Below, piece after piece: positions 9,097 to 16,864 of a DNA stretch of 64,000 bases. The DNA is taken from contig NZ_LNYT01000022.1 in the NCBI RefSeq assembly GCF_001468125.1, positions 456,160-520,159 of the forward strand, read 5' to 3'. The notes beneath the pieces were generated by a model. The model saw nothing but the letters and a program-made list of their open reading frames with translations. It did not search any database and was not told the origin of the DNA. Source of the DNA: Legionella rubrilucens. Lineage in GTDB: Bacteria > Pseudomonadota > Gammaproteobacteria > Legionellales > Legionellaceae. A program made the position numbers and the translations under genes. The first letter of the stretch is position 1; each line of letters starts with the position of its first letter.

Positions 9097-9969
9097 GTGA
9101 CCACTTTTCTCGATAAGACCGCAAGCTTAACGCCGCTTGCCCGCCGAGTGATCTGCGACAAAGCCACCGAATACCCTCACACGGGACAATACACCCAGCC
9201 TGTAAGCCGGGGCACCTACCTCTGCCGCCGTTGCGGATTGGCCCTGTTTCGAGGAGAAAGTCAGTTTCATTCCGGTTGTGGTTGGCCGAGTTTCGATGAC
9301 GATATCGTTCAGGCGGTCAAACAGATTCCCGATGCAGATGGCCAGCGGACTGAAATTGTTTGCGAGCGCTGCCAGGCGCACTTGGGTCATGTGTTTACCG
9401 GTGAGCAGTTTACTGCCAAAAATCGGCGTCATTGTGTGAATTCGGCGGCCCTGGATTATGTTGCGGACAGCGAGGTGCTGGATACCGAAGAGGCCATTGT
9501 CGCGGGGGGGTGCTTCTGGGGCATTGATCACTTCCTGCGTCGATTACCCGGGGTGTTGAACGTGGAGGTGGGTTATACCGGCGGGCATGTGCCTGAACCA
9601 GGCTATGAGCAGGTTTGTCAAGGCAATACCGGCCATTACGAGGCGGCGCGTGTGGTTTTTGATAAAAGTAAACTGGATTATCACGCCGTCATCAAGCGCT
9701 TTTTTGAAATTCACGATCCAACCCAACGCACGGGCCAAGGGCCCGATCTGGGCCAGCAATACCGCAGTGCAGTGTTTTATTATAATGACGAACAAAAGGC
9801 GACGATCGAGGGTTTAATCCAGCAATTACGGCAACGCGGTTACGATGTAGCTACTCGGCTCCTGGAGGTTCGCCCCTTCTGGCCTGCAGAAGCCTACCAT
9901 CAGGATTATTATGCCAAACACAGCAAGGCACCGTACTGCCACCGGCCCGAGCCGCGTTTTGGTGACTAG
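9097..9969 (+). CDS. msrBA: Bifunctional methionine sulfoxide reductase MsrB-MsrA
   Basis: This fusion of about 290 residues repairs both diastereomers of methionine sulfoxide. The MsrB half (about residues 10-135) shows two zinc CxxC pairs (CRRC, CERC), GWPSF and the catalytic RRHCVNSAAL. The MsrA half (about 140-290) begins with GGCFWG, whose cysteine is the nucleophile, and has the GYTGG and GHYEA motifs. No signal peptide is visible, so it should act in the cytoplasm. The start is GTG 9097, five bases after AAGGAGG (9085-9091); a GTG at 9067 would lie before this ribosome site. It converges on the next gene with a 4-base overlap at the stops. Confidence 0.92.
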   Translation: MTTFLDKTASLTPLARRVICDKATEYPHTGQYTQPVSRGTYLCRRCGLALFRGESQFHSGCGWPSFDDDIVQAVKQIPDADGQRTEIVCERCQAHLGHVFTGEQFTAKNRRHCVNSAALDYVADSEVLDTEEAIVAGGCFWGIDHFLRRLPGVLNVEVGYTGGHVPEPGYEQVCQGNTGHYEAARVVFDKSKLDYHAVIKRFFEIHDPTQRTGQGPDLGQQYRSAVFYYNDEQKATIEGLIQQLRQRGYDVATRLLEVRPFWPAEAYHQDYYAKHSKAPYCHRPEPRFGD

Positions 9970-10895
9970 CCTAACGCGGGTTGCGCGCTGTACAGTTGAT
10001 TATTGCTTGTCTGTGACGCTTCAACTTCAGGACGTAAGTACTTCGCCAGATGCGTTGTGGGGTATCGCTTTAAAAACTGCACGGCCTCATGAAACCGCTG
10101 CGTTTCAGAAAGCGCGTTATTCTTAAGTGATTTAATGGCGGCCAGACTGGCATCGCTTGAAAAGAAAGTATTTAATCCTAAACGTCCTGACAGCCCGCCC
10201 AAACGAGACGATTTATACTCGTTGTATTGTCTGATCACGTCGTTGATCTGGCTCATGGTCAGTTTAGGCGCTGCGTCTTTCCTGTTATACAAGGTGTGTC
10301 GAAACGTCTTCGCACGCACCTCTTCGCCGGTTTGATTCAAGCGAATGAATTTATGAGCAGGCTCATCGCTCTGTTTTGCTTTAAGTTCTGACAACTGCCC
10401 AGGATAATAATCAATGCGAATGTTGCCCTGGTGATATTGGTCGTATTTACGTAAGGAGTTACAAAACGCTGACGCCAGCGTTCCTGCCTGCGCCCCTGCA
10501 TCAAAGAAAAAAAGCTTGATGCACAAACTGCGTTGCGAGTCCACGCTGAATCCTTGCAGTAAACCGTCCTTGACCAGGTCATCGGCAATTTGCGGTACAA
10601 GCACGCTGTCTTTCTGTTTATGGGTCAACCGCAGATGGCTTGATGTACTCGGGAGATGTCTGGCAGTTTCACTGTCGAGTCCCAGAAACGTGGAGGACGG
10701 CAGGCTGCCCGGTGTTCCATGCAACCACACGCCCACTTTGGCCCTGGCAGGCAAGGGCGGTATTTTTTCTCCTTGATAACAAAGGATGACGTTTTTATTT
10801 TTTTGTCTCTCAAGTTCTACCCATTTGTTTACTGCTTCCTGCTGATCAAGGGCGAATTTTTTCCTTGGGATTGGAATGTAAAGGTAATATGTCAT
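9966..10895 (-). CDS. Unknown soluble protein, possible secreted effector
   Basis: A protein of 309 residues that I do not recognise. It starts MTYYLYIPIPRKKF at ATG 10895, preceded by an AAAGG-like ribosome site; an upstream in-frame start would add an unconvincing hydrophobic segment. There is no membrane helix. The middle contains a VWLHGTPG motif and a Phe-Phe-Phe-Asp strand, and the C-terminal third is charged and helical. The tail ends in a mainly polar, small-residue stretch with hydrophobic residues near the end. Flanking 5' sequence is strongly AT-rich. A Dot/Icm substrate is possible because such singletons are common in Legionella, but no diagnostic motif is seen. Confidence 0.6.
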   Translation of the reverse strand: MTYYLYIPIPRKKFALDQQEAVNKWVELERQKNKNVILCYQGEKIPPLPARAKVGVWLHGTPGSLPSSTFLGLDSETARHLPSTSSHLRLTHKQKDSVLVPQIADDLVKDGLLQGFSVDSQRSLCIKLFFFDAGAQAGTLASAFCNSLRKYDQYHQGNIRIDYYPGQLSELKAKQSDEPAHKFIRLNQTGEEVRAKTFRHTLYNRKDAAPKLTMSQINDVIRQYNEYKSSRLGGLSGRLGLNTFFSSDASLAAIKSLKNNALSETQRFHEAVQFLKRYPTTHLAKYLRPEVEASQTSNNQLYSAQPALG

Positions 10896-11027
10896 AGCAA
10901 GAAAACCTTTGGTAAGTAACAATTGAGTAAAGATTTGTAAAAAATCATACTTAAAAAACGCTGAAATGTAAATAATTATTTCTTTTTGATTTGACAATGA
11001 ACAAGAAATACCCGTTTGGTCAACGGC

Positions 11028-12080
11028 TTAACATGAAAGGAGGCGTAAGGCTCCATCCTCGATATAAAAGTGGATGCAGTTACGACCGGCTCGTTTACCT
11101 TTTAACAGTGCCATTTCTGCATTCGTTAACAGGTATTCAGGTCGTGTGGATTGAGGATCAAACCAGGTATAGCCAATTGTTACGCTGAAATTGATTTGAT
11201 GGTGCGGTGTTTCGACAATAATCAGCGTCAGGTTGTGCTGAATTCTTTCAACGACAGTATGGATGTTGGCTGTGTTGTCGGTATGAATCAGGATAATGAA
11301 ATCGGAAAAATCACTGCGGGCAATGGTGTCCTCTGCACGGCAGGTACGCATTAAGGTTTTTGAAATTTTTTTAAGAAGATCATCGCCGGCCTCAAAACCA
11401 TGGTGTTCATTAATGGCTTTCAAACCATCAATGTCCACTGTAACCAGGCCAAACCCTTTTTGAGTTTCCAAACTTTCAGCGAGTTGATAGGCCAGTATTT
11501 TCTTAAAGCCGGTAAAATTCCAGGCCCGGGTTTTTTGATCCGTGAAATCCAGGCGTTGATCATAAGTCATTTCATCCAGAAGCATTTTTTGCGCTTTGGA
11601 CAGGCGGCAATTATTAATTTCCGTTTCAGCCAGTTTAATGATGTCATTGAGATTGCTCAAATCGGTCAGGCAAAAGGTTCTTGGTTTGTTGTTGAGCAAC
11701 ACAACAGCCCCTATTTTTTTCCTTTTTTTACAGTAAATGGGGCAACTGACATAAAAGCGTATTTCTGCCCCTTCAAGAATGAGCGGGGTTTTGATGAACC
11801 GTTCATCGTTATGGGTGTCTTCGATAATCAGAATGTCGTCATTAATGTACTGGGTAAAAAGCGATAAATCCCTGTTTTTACCAAACACCTCTGTTGAGTT
11901 AATTAAATTAAATCGCTGACGCTTCTCGTCAAACAGGCTGATGGCGACAATGGGTACATCAAACAGTCGCTTGCTTAAGCTCACAAGACGGGTCAGGCTG
12001 TCTTCAATGGGGGTATCAATGATTTTACTCAATTGCTGCGTAATGATATGGATATCTGAGGAAAATGCTTTTTGCCCCAT
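11028..12080 (-). CDS. GAF plus degenerate GGDEF protein, probable c-di-GMP receptor
   Basis: This protein of 350 residues has an N-terminal GAF-like sensor (about residues 20-165) and a GGDEF fold (about 185-345). The signature is DFSDF (residues 257-261, bases 11298-11312) instead of GGDEF, so GTP binding and catalysis should be lost. However, RAED sits at residues 248-251, exactly five residues before it, which is the RxxD product-binding I-site. The pattern fits a non-catalytic protein that binds cyclic-di-GMP. There is no membrane segment, so it is cytoplasmic. ATG 12080 is the first start. It is transcribed away from the ParB-like gene. Confidence 0.85.
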   Translation of the reverse strand: MGQKAFSSDIHIITQQLSKIIDTPIEDSLTRLVSLSKRLFDVPIVAISLFDEKRQRFNLINSTEVFGKNRDLSLFTQYINDDILIIEDTHNDERFIKTPLILEGAEIRFYVSCPIYCKKRKKIGAVVLLNNKPRTFCLTDLSNLNDIIKLAETEINNCRLSKAQKMLLDEMTYDQRLDFTDQKTRAWNFTGFKKILAYQLAESLETQKGFGLVTVDIDGLKAINEHHGFEAGDDLLKKISKTLMRTCRAEDTIARSDFSDFIILIHTDNTANIHTVVERIQHNLTLIIVETPHHQINFSVTIGYTWFDPQSTRPEYLLTNAEMALLKGKRAGRNCIHFYIEDGALRLLSC

Positions 12081-12287
12081 GATGAATCCTTATTCTGACT
12101 CGGCTACTATCAACTATAGCACGCAAAGCCGGGTATGCAGAGAAATCTGCTTATAAGTCAAGCTATTGGCCTTTCATTTAGCGTTATTTTTTGCGGTGGA
12201 CAGGCATTCTTGAGCAATATGGTATAAAATTTAATAAATTTGTGCAAACTTATGTCTTCAGCCGTCTTCAAGGCGTAGATTAAAGTT

Positions 12288-13247
12288 ATGGGCAGAAAGC
12301 CCGATATAAAACACGTGGACAGGGGGCAGCCCAAGGTTGGAGAAAAGGTTATGCAAAGTTATTCTTTATCTGAAATTCTATGTGAACGCATGCAGAATGC
12401 AGAAGAGGAACTTGGTTTCGTTGAGCGCATTATCCAACTGAACTGTAAGGAAATCGACACATGGGAATTCAGAGACCGAAAAGCCTTTGAAATCGGCAAC
12501 ATTGAAGAACTGGCCTTCAGCATCAAGCACAAGGGGCAGTGTCAACCTATTGTGATTGTGAGGGCTTCCGATGAATTTCGACCCAAAAGCGACCCGAGTG
12601 CCAAATACATCGTTATTGCCGGGTATCGCCGCTGGTCAGCCTGCAAACTCTATAATATTCCCGTCAAGGCTGTGCTAAAAGACTTAACGTTTAATCAGGC
12701 GATTTCGGTGCTGGTTTCTGAAAATGAAAAAGAAAACGTGTCGGATTATTCCAAAGGGATGTTTTACACCACACTTCTGCGAACTGAAAAAATCACTCAG
12801 GAACAGTTAAGCGACAAACTTGGGCTTAGTCCTTCGGTTTTGAGTAACTACCTGGCTTTTGCCCAGGTTCCCAACGAAATATGGGAGGCGGTTGGCGACT
12901 TGTCTCATGTCTCAGCCAAAACGGCTTCTGTCATCCGTGCCATCGCTAAAAAGGGCACAATCTATATCGAGGTTTTGTGTGAAATCGGCGATAAGATTGC
13001 CAAGGGATTTGGAGAAAAACGGATTAAGGAAGCGGTGGAAGAGCAATTGGATAAAAAATTAAAGCGGTCGCCGATTGATAAATTTAATAACCATCGTTTT
13101 AACTATCGAGGCAGACAATTGATGACTCTGCATCGCGGCACCATCAAGTTGAGCAATACCCTGGTCCAGCACGAACATTATGACAATCTGGTGGCCAATC
13201 TCGAAAAATTGCTGGCTGACTTTGCGGATTTCTATATCAACAAATGA
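12288..13247 (+). CDS. Orphan plasmid-type ParB/RepB-like protein
   Basis: This ParB-superfamily protein of 319 residues is separate from the chromosomal parB at 33.3 kb and has no ParA beside it. The ParB/Srx domain covers about residues 45-155. The usual GERR box appears as AGYRRWSAC (residues 111-119), and the following ENxxR-type box is ENEKEN (145-150) with no arginine. A helix-turn-helix follows (TQEQLSDKLGLSPSVLSNYL, near 170). The layout resembles plasmid RepB/ParB partition proteins, so this may be a remnant of an integrated plasmid or a regulator derived from one. The start ATG 12288 lacks a strong ribosome site. It meets tatB tail to tail with no gap. Confidence 0.75.
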   Translation: MGRKPDIKHVDRGQPKVGEKVMQSYSLSEILCERMQNAEEELGFVERIIQLNCKEIDTWEFRDRKAFEIGNIEELAFSIKHKGQCQPIVIVRASDEFRPKSDPSAKYIVIAGYRRWSACKLYNIPVKAVLKDLTFNQAISVLVSENEKENVSDYSKGMFYTTLLRTEKITQEQLSDKLGLSPSVLSNYLAFAQVPNEIWEAVGDLSHVSAKTASVIRAIAKKGTIYIEVLCEIGDKIAKGFGEKRIKEAVEEQLDKKLKRSPIDKFNNHRFNYRGRQLMTLHRGTIKLSNTLVQHEHYDNLVANLEKLLADFADFYINK

Positions 13248-13481
13248 TCACTGCTTTTTTTCTTCCTCCTGATACAGGGCATCAGCCTGTTCCGCCTTTT
13301 TGGTGTTTTCAAGCAGTTGCTGCTCTTTCAACTGCTCTTGCCAGAAGTCATTCAACTGGGCTTTCAGGCGATTGAGAAAGCGAAACAGCTTGCCGAGATG
13401 GCCGGCGAGCATGGGAAGTTTATTCGGGCCGAATACCAGAAGCGCAATGATTAAGGTAAGCAGGAGTTCACCCGAGGTCAT
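13248..13481 (-). CDS. tatB: Twin-arginine translocase subunit TatB
   Basis: This membrane protein of 77 residues has one N-terminal helix, then FGPNKLP, an amphipathic helix and a charged coiled tail rich in Glu, Gln and Lys. The FGP motif and the position after tatA mark it as TatB, which with TatC receives folded twin-arginine substrates. It is shorter than E. coli TatB (171 residues). The ATG at 13481 overlaps the tatA TGA as ATGA, so translation is probably coupled. No tatC follows; the next gene is on the opposite strand. As I recall, Legionella pneumophila also has tatC at a different locus from tatAB. Confidence 0.85.
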   Translation of the reverse strand: MTSGELLLTLIIALLVFGPNKLPMLAGHLGKLFRFLNRLKAQLNDFWQEQLKEQQLLENTKKAEQADALYQEEEKKQ

Positions 13482-13636
13482 GATTTTTCGTCGTCTTCAT
13501 TGAGCGCCTTACGAAAATTTTTAATGGCGCTGCCCAAGTCGGAGCCAATGTTTTTAAGTTTGCTGGTGCCGAAAAGGGCAATGACGATTAACAAAATAAG
13601 CAACAGCGACAAAGGACTCACTCCGCTTAGCCCCAT
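13478..13636 (-). CDS. tatA: Twin-arginine translocase subunit TatA
   Basis: A small gene of 52 codons found by reading the minus strand between ubiB and tatB. The product starts [16 protein letters not shown], has one membrane helix, the FGTSKL hinge, an amphipathic helix ([15 protein letters not shown]) and an acidic end (NEDDEKS). This is the standard TatA pattern, though shorter than most. A second ATG directly before it (13639) overlaps the ubiB stop; AGGAG lies three to six bases upstream of the two ATGs. TatA forms the size-variable pore of the Tat system. Its TGA overlaps the tatB ATG. Confidence 0.85.
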   Translation of the reverse strand: MGLSGVSPLSLLLILLIVIALFGTSKLKNIGSDLGSAIKNFRKALNEDDEKS

Positions 13637-15288
13637 CATTCACTCCTGTTTGTGCGGTTAACTAACATTATCATACCGCCAACCAGGGCGGCAATCAAAG
13701 CAACGGGCGCTATTTTATCAGGCTCAATCAAGTCAAGAAAACAGAGTGCGCTGATGGTCAGCATGGCGCTGAAAATACCAGCCCCAAGCCCTTTATTCCA
13801 TGCCTGTTGCCGGTTTTGCGGAGGGTTGTCGGCGGAAAGCATTAATGAGCGTATTTTCTCCTCTTTACTGAGTACCAGAAGGTCATTAAGCAATCGCGGC
13901 ATGTGTGGAAGTTGTTCCGCAAAGAAAGGCAGATTTTCTTTTAACCGTGCAAAAAACGCTTTGGGACCAATTTGTTCTTTAAGCCATTTTTCTAAAAAGG
14001 GTTTGGCTGTAGCCCAAAGATCCAACTCAGGATACAACTGCCGGCCAAGGCCTTCGATGGCCAGCAATGTCTTTTGCAATAACACCAGTTGCGGTTGAAC
14101 TTCCATCTGAAAACGCCTGGCCACCTGAAATAGACGCAAGACGACCTGGGCAAAGGAAATGTCCTTTAATGGTTTTTCAAAAATGGGTTCGCAGACGGTA
14201 CGAATGGCGCTTTCAAATTCCTCAATACGGGTATTTCGCGCAACCCAGCCTGATTCCACGTGCAATTGGGCAACGCGGCGGTAATCGCGGTTGAAGAAAG
14301 CATAAAGATTTTCAGCCAGGTAGCGCTTGTCATTCTCATTGAGCGTACCGATAATGCCAAAATCAATGCAGATGTACTGTGGGTCGTTGGGATGCTGCGT
14401 GGATACAAAGATATTGCCGGGATGCATGTCGGCGTGAAAAAAGCAATCGCGAAAAACCTGAGTGAAAAAAATTTCAACACCACGCTCGGCAAGCTTTTTA
14501 ATGTCGATGCTGTAGTCGCGAAGGGTTGCTACGTCGGCGACGGGAATCCCGTAAATGCGCTCCATCACCAGGATATTTTCCCGTGTGTAATCCCAGAACA
14601 CTTCTGGAATGTAGAGCAGCGGTGAATTGAAGAAATTACGACGCAATTGACCGGCATTGGCCGCCTCACGCTGCAAATCCAGTTCATTGAGCAGGCTGTG
14701 TTCAAATTCTGCAACGATTTCCTTTGGTTTAAGGCGCTTGCTTTCCGGCCAGTACCGATCCGCAAAATTGGCAATGGTGTGCATGATGCTTAAGTCGTTT
14801 TCGATGACTTTGCGCATGTTGGGACGCAAAATTTTCACCACCACCTCTTCACCGCTTTTTAAGCGGGCCGCGTGCACCTGGGCCATGGAGGCCGAGGCCA
14901 GCACCTGGGTGTCAAATTCAGCAAACACATCAAAGGCTGAGCGGCCATAGGCGGCTGCAATGATGGTCAGTGCCTGCTCACTGGGAAAAGGCGGCACTTT
15001 ATCCTGTAGTTTGCAAAGCTCCAAAGCAATGTCTGCTGGCAAAATGTCGGGCCGAGTGGATAGCGCCTGACCAAATTTAATGAAAATAGGCCCCAGTTCT
15101 TCGAGGGTTTTACGCAAGGCTTCCCCGCGCGTTAAGGGCTGGCGGCGCCACCAGGTCCAGGGATTGAGGTAGACGATGAAACGAAACGGTGCAAACAAAT
15201 GAATGGAGACGATGAGTTGATCAAGGCCATTACGTGCCAAAACCCAGTTAATGTAAAGCAGACGAAGAACTTGTTTAATCGATTTCAT
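13636..15288 (-). CDS. ubiB: UbiB, atypical kinase-like ubiquinone biosynthesis protein
   Basis: This protein of 550 residues belongs to the ABC1/ADCK/UbiB atypical kinase family required for ubiquinone synthesis. It shows the family KxGQ segment ([14 protein letters not shown], near residue 75), an Ala-rich nucleotide loop in [11 protein letters not shown], the lysine in VVVKILRP, the catalytic HADMHPGN and the metal-binding IDFG. Two C-terminal membrane helices (about 500-545) anchor it at the inner membrane, as in E. coli. It overlaps ubiJ by 14 bases upstream and the tatA start downstream, making a translationally linked chain. Confidence 0.95.
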   Translation of the reverse strand: MKSIKQVLRLLYINWVLARNGLDQLIVSIHLFAPFRFIVYLNPWTWWRRQPLTRGEALRKTLEELGPIFIKFGQALSTRPDILPADIALELCKLQDKVPPFPSEQALTIIAAAYGRSAFDVFAEFDTQVLASASMAQVHAARLKSGEEVVVKILRPNMRKVIENDLSIMHTIANFADRYWPESKRLKPKEIVAEFEHSLLNELDLQREAANAGQLRRNFFNSPLLYIPEVFWDYTRENILVMERIYGIPVADVATLRDYSIDIKKLAERGVEIFFTQVFRDCFFHADMHPGNIFVSTQHPNDPQYICIDFGIIGTLNENDKRYLAENLYAFFNRDYRRVAQLHVESGWVARNTRIEEFESAIRTVCEPIFEKPLKDISFAQVVLRLFQVARRFQMEVQPQLVLLQKTLLAIEGLGRQLYPELDLWATAKPFLEKWLKEQIGPKAFFARLKENLPFFAEQLPHMPRLLNDLLVLSKEEKIRSLMLSADNPPQNRQQAWNKGLGAGIFSAMLTISALCFLDLIEPDKIAPVALIAALVGGMIMLVNRTNRSE

Positions 15289-15892
15289 AGGCGGCCGCTA
15301 GTAAATTAATTCGTGCCATGAGACGCTCCACGTCGTGCCCCAGTTCATCGATGTCCCTGAAAAAATCCTCGATTTCCTCCCGAGAGGGGAAAAGCCTTAA
15401 CTCGTCATGCAGGTAATGGTTTATATTATGCTGCATGGATTGTGTAAAATGGTTGGTGAAGGCCCGGCCGCGTTTCACTAAAGAGCCCAGCTGATGGGCG
15501 ATCACATCCCCCGTAAAGTGGGCAAGATGCCCCTCCCAGTCAATGTCAAGTTCATCAAACAGCTTCTTAACCTGATAACCCAATTCCGTATCGCCTGAGA
15601 GCCTGATTTTATCATTAAACAGGGAGCGCGCTTTGGAGGCCGGCAGGAAACTTAAGCGGATTAACCCTAAAGGATTGCTGTGAATAACCGTGTCGGGATG
15701 CTCCGAACAACTGTCTAACAGCAGGAGCTGCTGATTTTCAAAGGTAATAAAAAAATGAATGTCGAGCGGTGAAACAACCACTTCTATCCGTTTGCCATGC
15801 AGGGCGGCAATTTTTTCCGGCATGGTATCATCCAGCGCCAGCGCGCCGTTAATGGCCGTCTGCAACGCTTTAAGCGAGTATTTTTTTATCAT
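15275..15892 (-). CDS. ubiJ: UbiJ, SCP2-domain ubiquinone biosynthesis accessory factor
   Basis: This protein of 205 residues carries an N-terminal SCP2 sterol-carrier-like domain (about 15-115) and a C-terminal helical, charged region. E. coli UbiJ has the same layout, binds ubiquinone intermediates and organises the cytoplasmic Ubi complex. The gene lies between ubiE and ubiB, the same order as in E. coli. I chose ATG 15892 because AGAGGG lies just upstream and 7 bases separate it from the ubiE stop; the longer reading adds 13 residues and would overlap ubiE. Confidence 0.88.
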   Translation of the reverse strand: MIKKYSLKALQTAINGALALDDTMPEKIAALHGKRIEVVVSPLDIHFFITFENQQLLLLDSCSEHPDTVIHSNPLGLIRLSFLPASKARSLFNDKIRLSGDTELGYQVKKLFDELDIDWEGHLAHFTGDVIAHQLGSLVKRGRAFTNHFTQSMQHNINHYLHDELRLFPSREEIEDFFRDIDELGHDVERLMARINLLAAAYEID

Positions 15893-15899
15893 AACCCTC

Positions 15900-16652
15900 T
15901 CAGTATTTGTAGGCGATATGCAGGGCAACAATGCCGCCGCTTAAATTGTGATAATGACAATCCTCAAAGTCTGCGTTTTCAATCATGGTTTTTAATGTGT
16001 TCTGATCCGGGTGTTGCCGGATGGATTCTGCCAGGTATTGGTAACTGGCGGCGTCTTCGGCAAACCATTGCCCCAGTTTTGGCAGTATGGCAAAGGAATA
16101 CCAATCATAAACCGGCTTTAAGCCCGGCAGGGTGGGTGTGGAGAACTCCAGTATCATCACCTTGCCTCCCGGTTTGCAGGTTCTGAACATCGAACGCAGG
16201 GCTTCATTTTTATCCGTGACATTACGAAGCCCAAAGCCCATCACAATGCAATGAAAACTGTTGTCGGCAAAAGGCAGGTATTGGGCATTGGCCTGGACAT
16301 AATGAATATTGTCAAACAAACCCTCATCCAGCAGCCGATTGCGGCCGACGTCAATCATGGCGTCGTTAATGTCCGCGAGAATAACCTGCCCTTTCGGCCC
16401 TGCCTTTTTACTGAGCAGGCGGGTTAAATCGCCGCTGCCGCCAGCCAAATCAAGCACAACCTGTCCTTCACGAACCTGGCTTAATTCAATTGTGAAGCGT
16501 TTCCACACATGATGAATGCCAAGGGACATCAGGTCATTCATTAAATCGTAATTTTTAGCTACCGATTTGAACACCGCGCCGACTTTTTTTTCCTTTTCAT
16601 CCCAGGCTACAGACTGGAAGCCGAAATGCGTGGTTTTTTGCTCATGAGTCAT
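15900..16652 (-). CDS. ubiE: UbiE, demethylmenaquinone/ubiquinone C-methyltransferase
   Basis: This SAM-dependent methyltransferase of 250 residues catalyses C-methylation in ubiquinone and, where present, menaquinone synthesis. The UbiE signatures are visible: the motif I loop [12 protein letters not shown] (near residue 70), an acidic residue in ADINDAM, [11 protein letters not shown] and the FGLRNVTDK segment. Length matches E. coli (251). ATG 16652 has an AGGG site upstream; the longer in-frame start has none. It is the first gene of the ubiE-ubiJ-ubiB-tatA-tatB chain, and its promoter should lie in 16653-16860. Confidence 0.95.
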   Translation of the reverse strand: MTHEQKTTHFGFQSVAWDEKEKKVGAVFKSVAKNYDLMNDLMSLGIHHVWKRFTIELSQVREGQVVLDLAGGSGDLTRLLSKKAGPKGQVILADINDAMIDVGRNRLLDEGLFDNIHYVQANAQYLPFADNSFHCIVMGFGLRNVTDKNEALRSMFRTCKPGGKVMILEFSTPTLPGLKPVYDWYSFAILPKLGQWFAEDAASYQYLAESIRQHPDQNTLKTMIENADFEDCHYHNLSGGIVALHIAYKY

Positions 16653-16864
16653 CAGAAGCCCTTCGATTAAACAAAGAAACAAGTTTACCGCAAATTGGTG
16701 TTAACTTCATGTGCCTGTTGCATGGATGCCCCGTTTTTAGAAAAATTGTGTAAACTAAATAAGATAGGTCTGTAAACCGGTTAATAGAGGGCTGCAGAAC
16801 AGCCTCAGGCATTGGAATAAGGCTTCACCTATTTCTATTAAGCCTTTCACTGCGAGGAAAATGA

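Noticed and set aside
10337-10919. Several small frames overlapping the 309-residue unknown gene
   Set aside because: All are shorter, mutually incompatible and lack ribosome sites; the 309-residue frame is the longest and has a plausible start.
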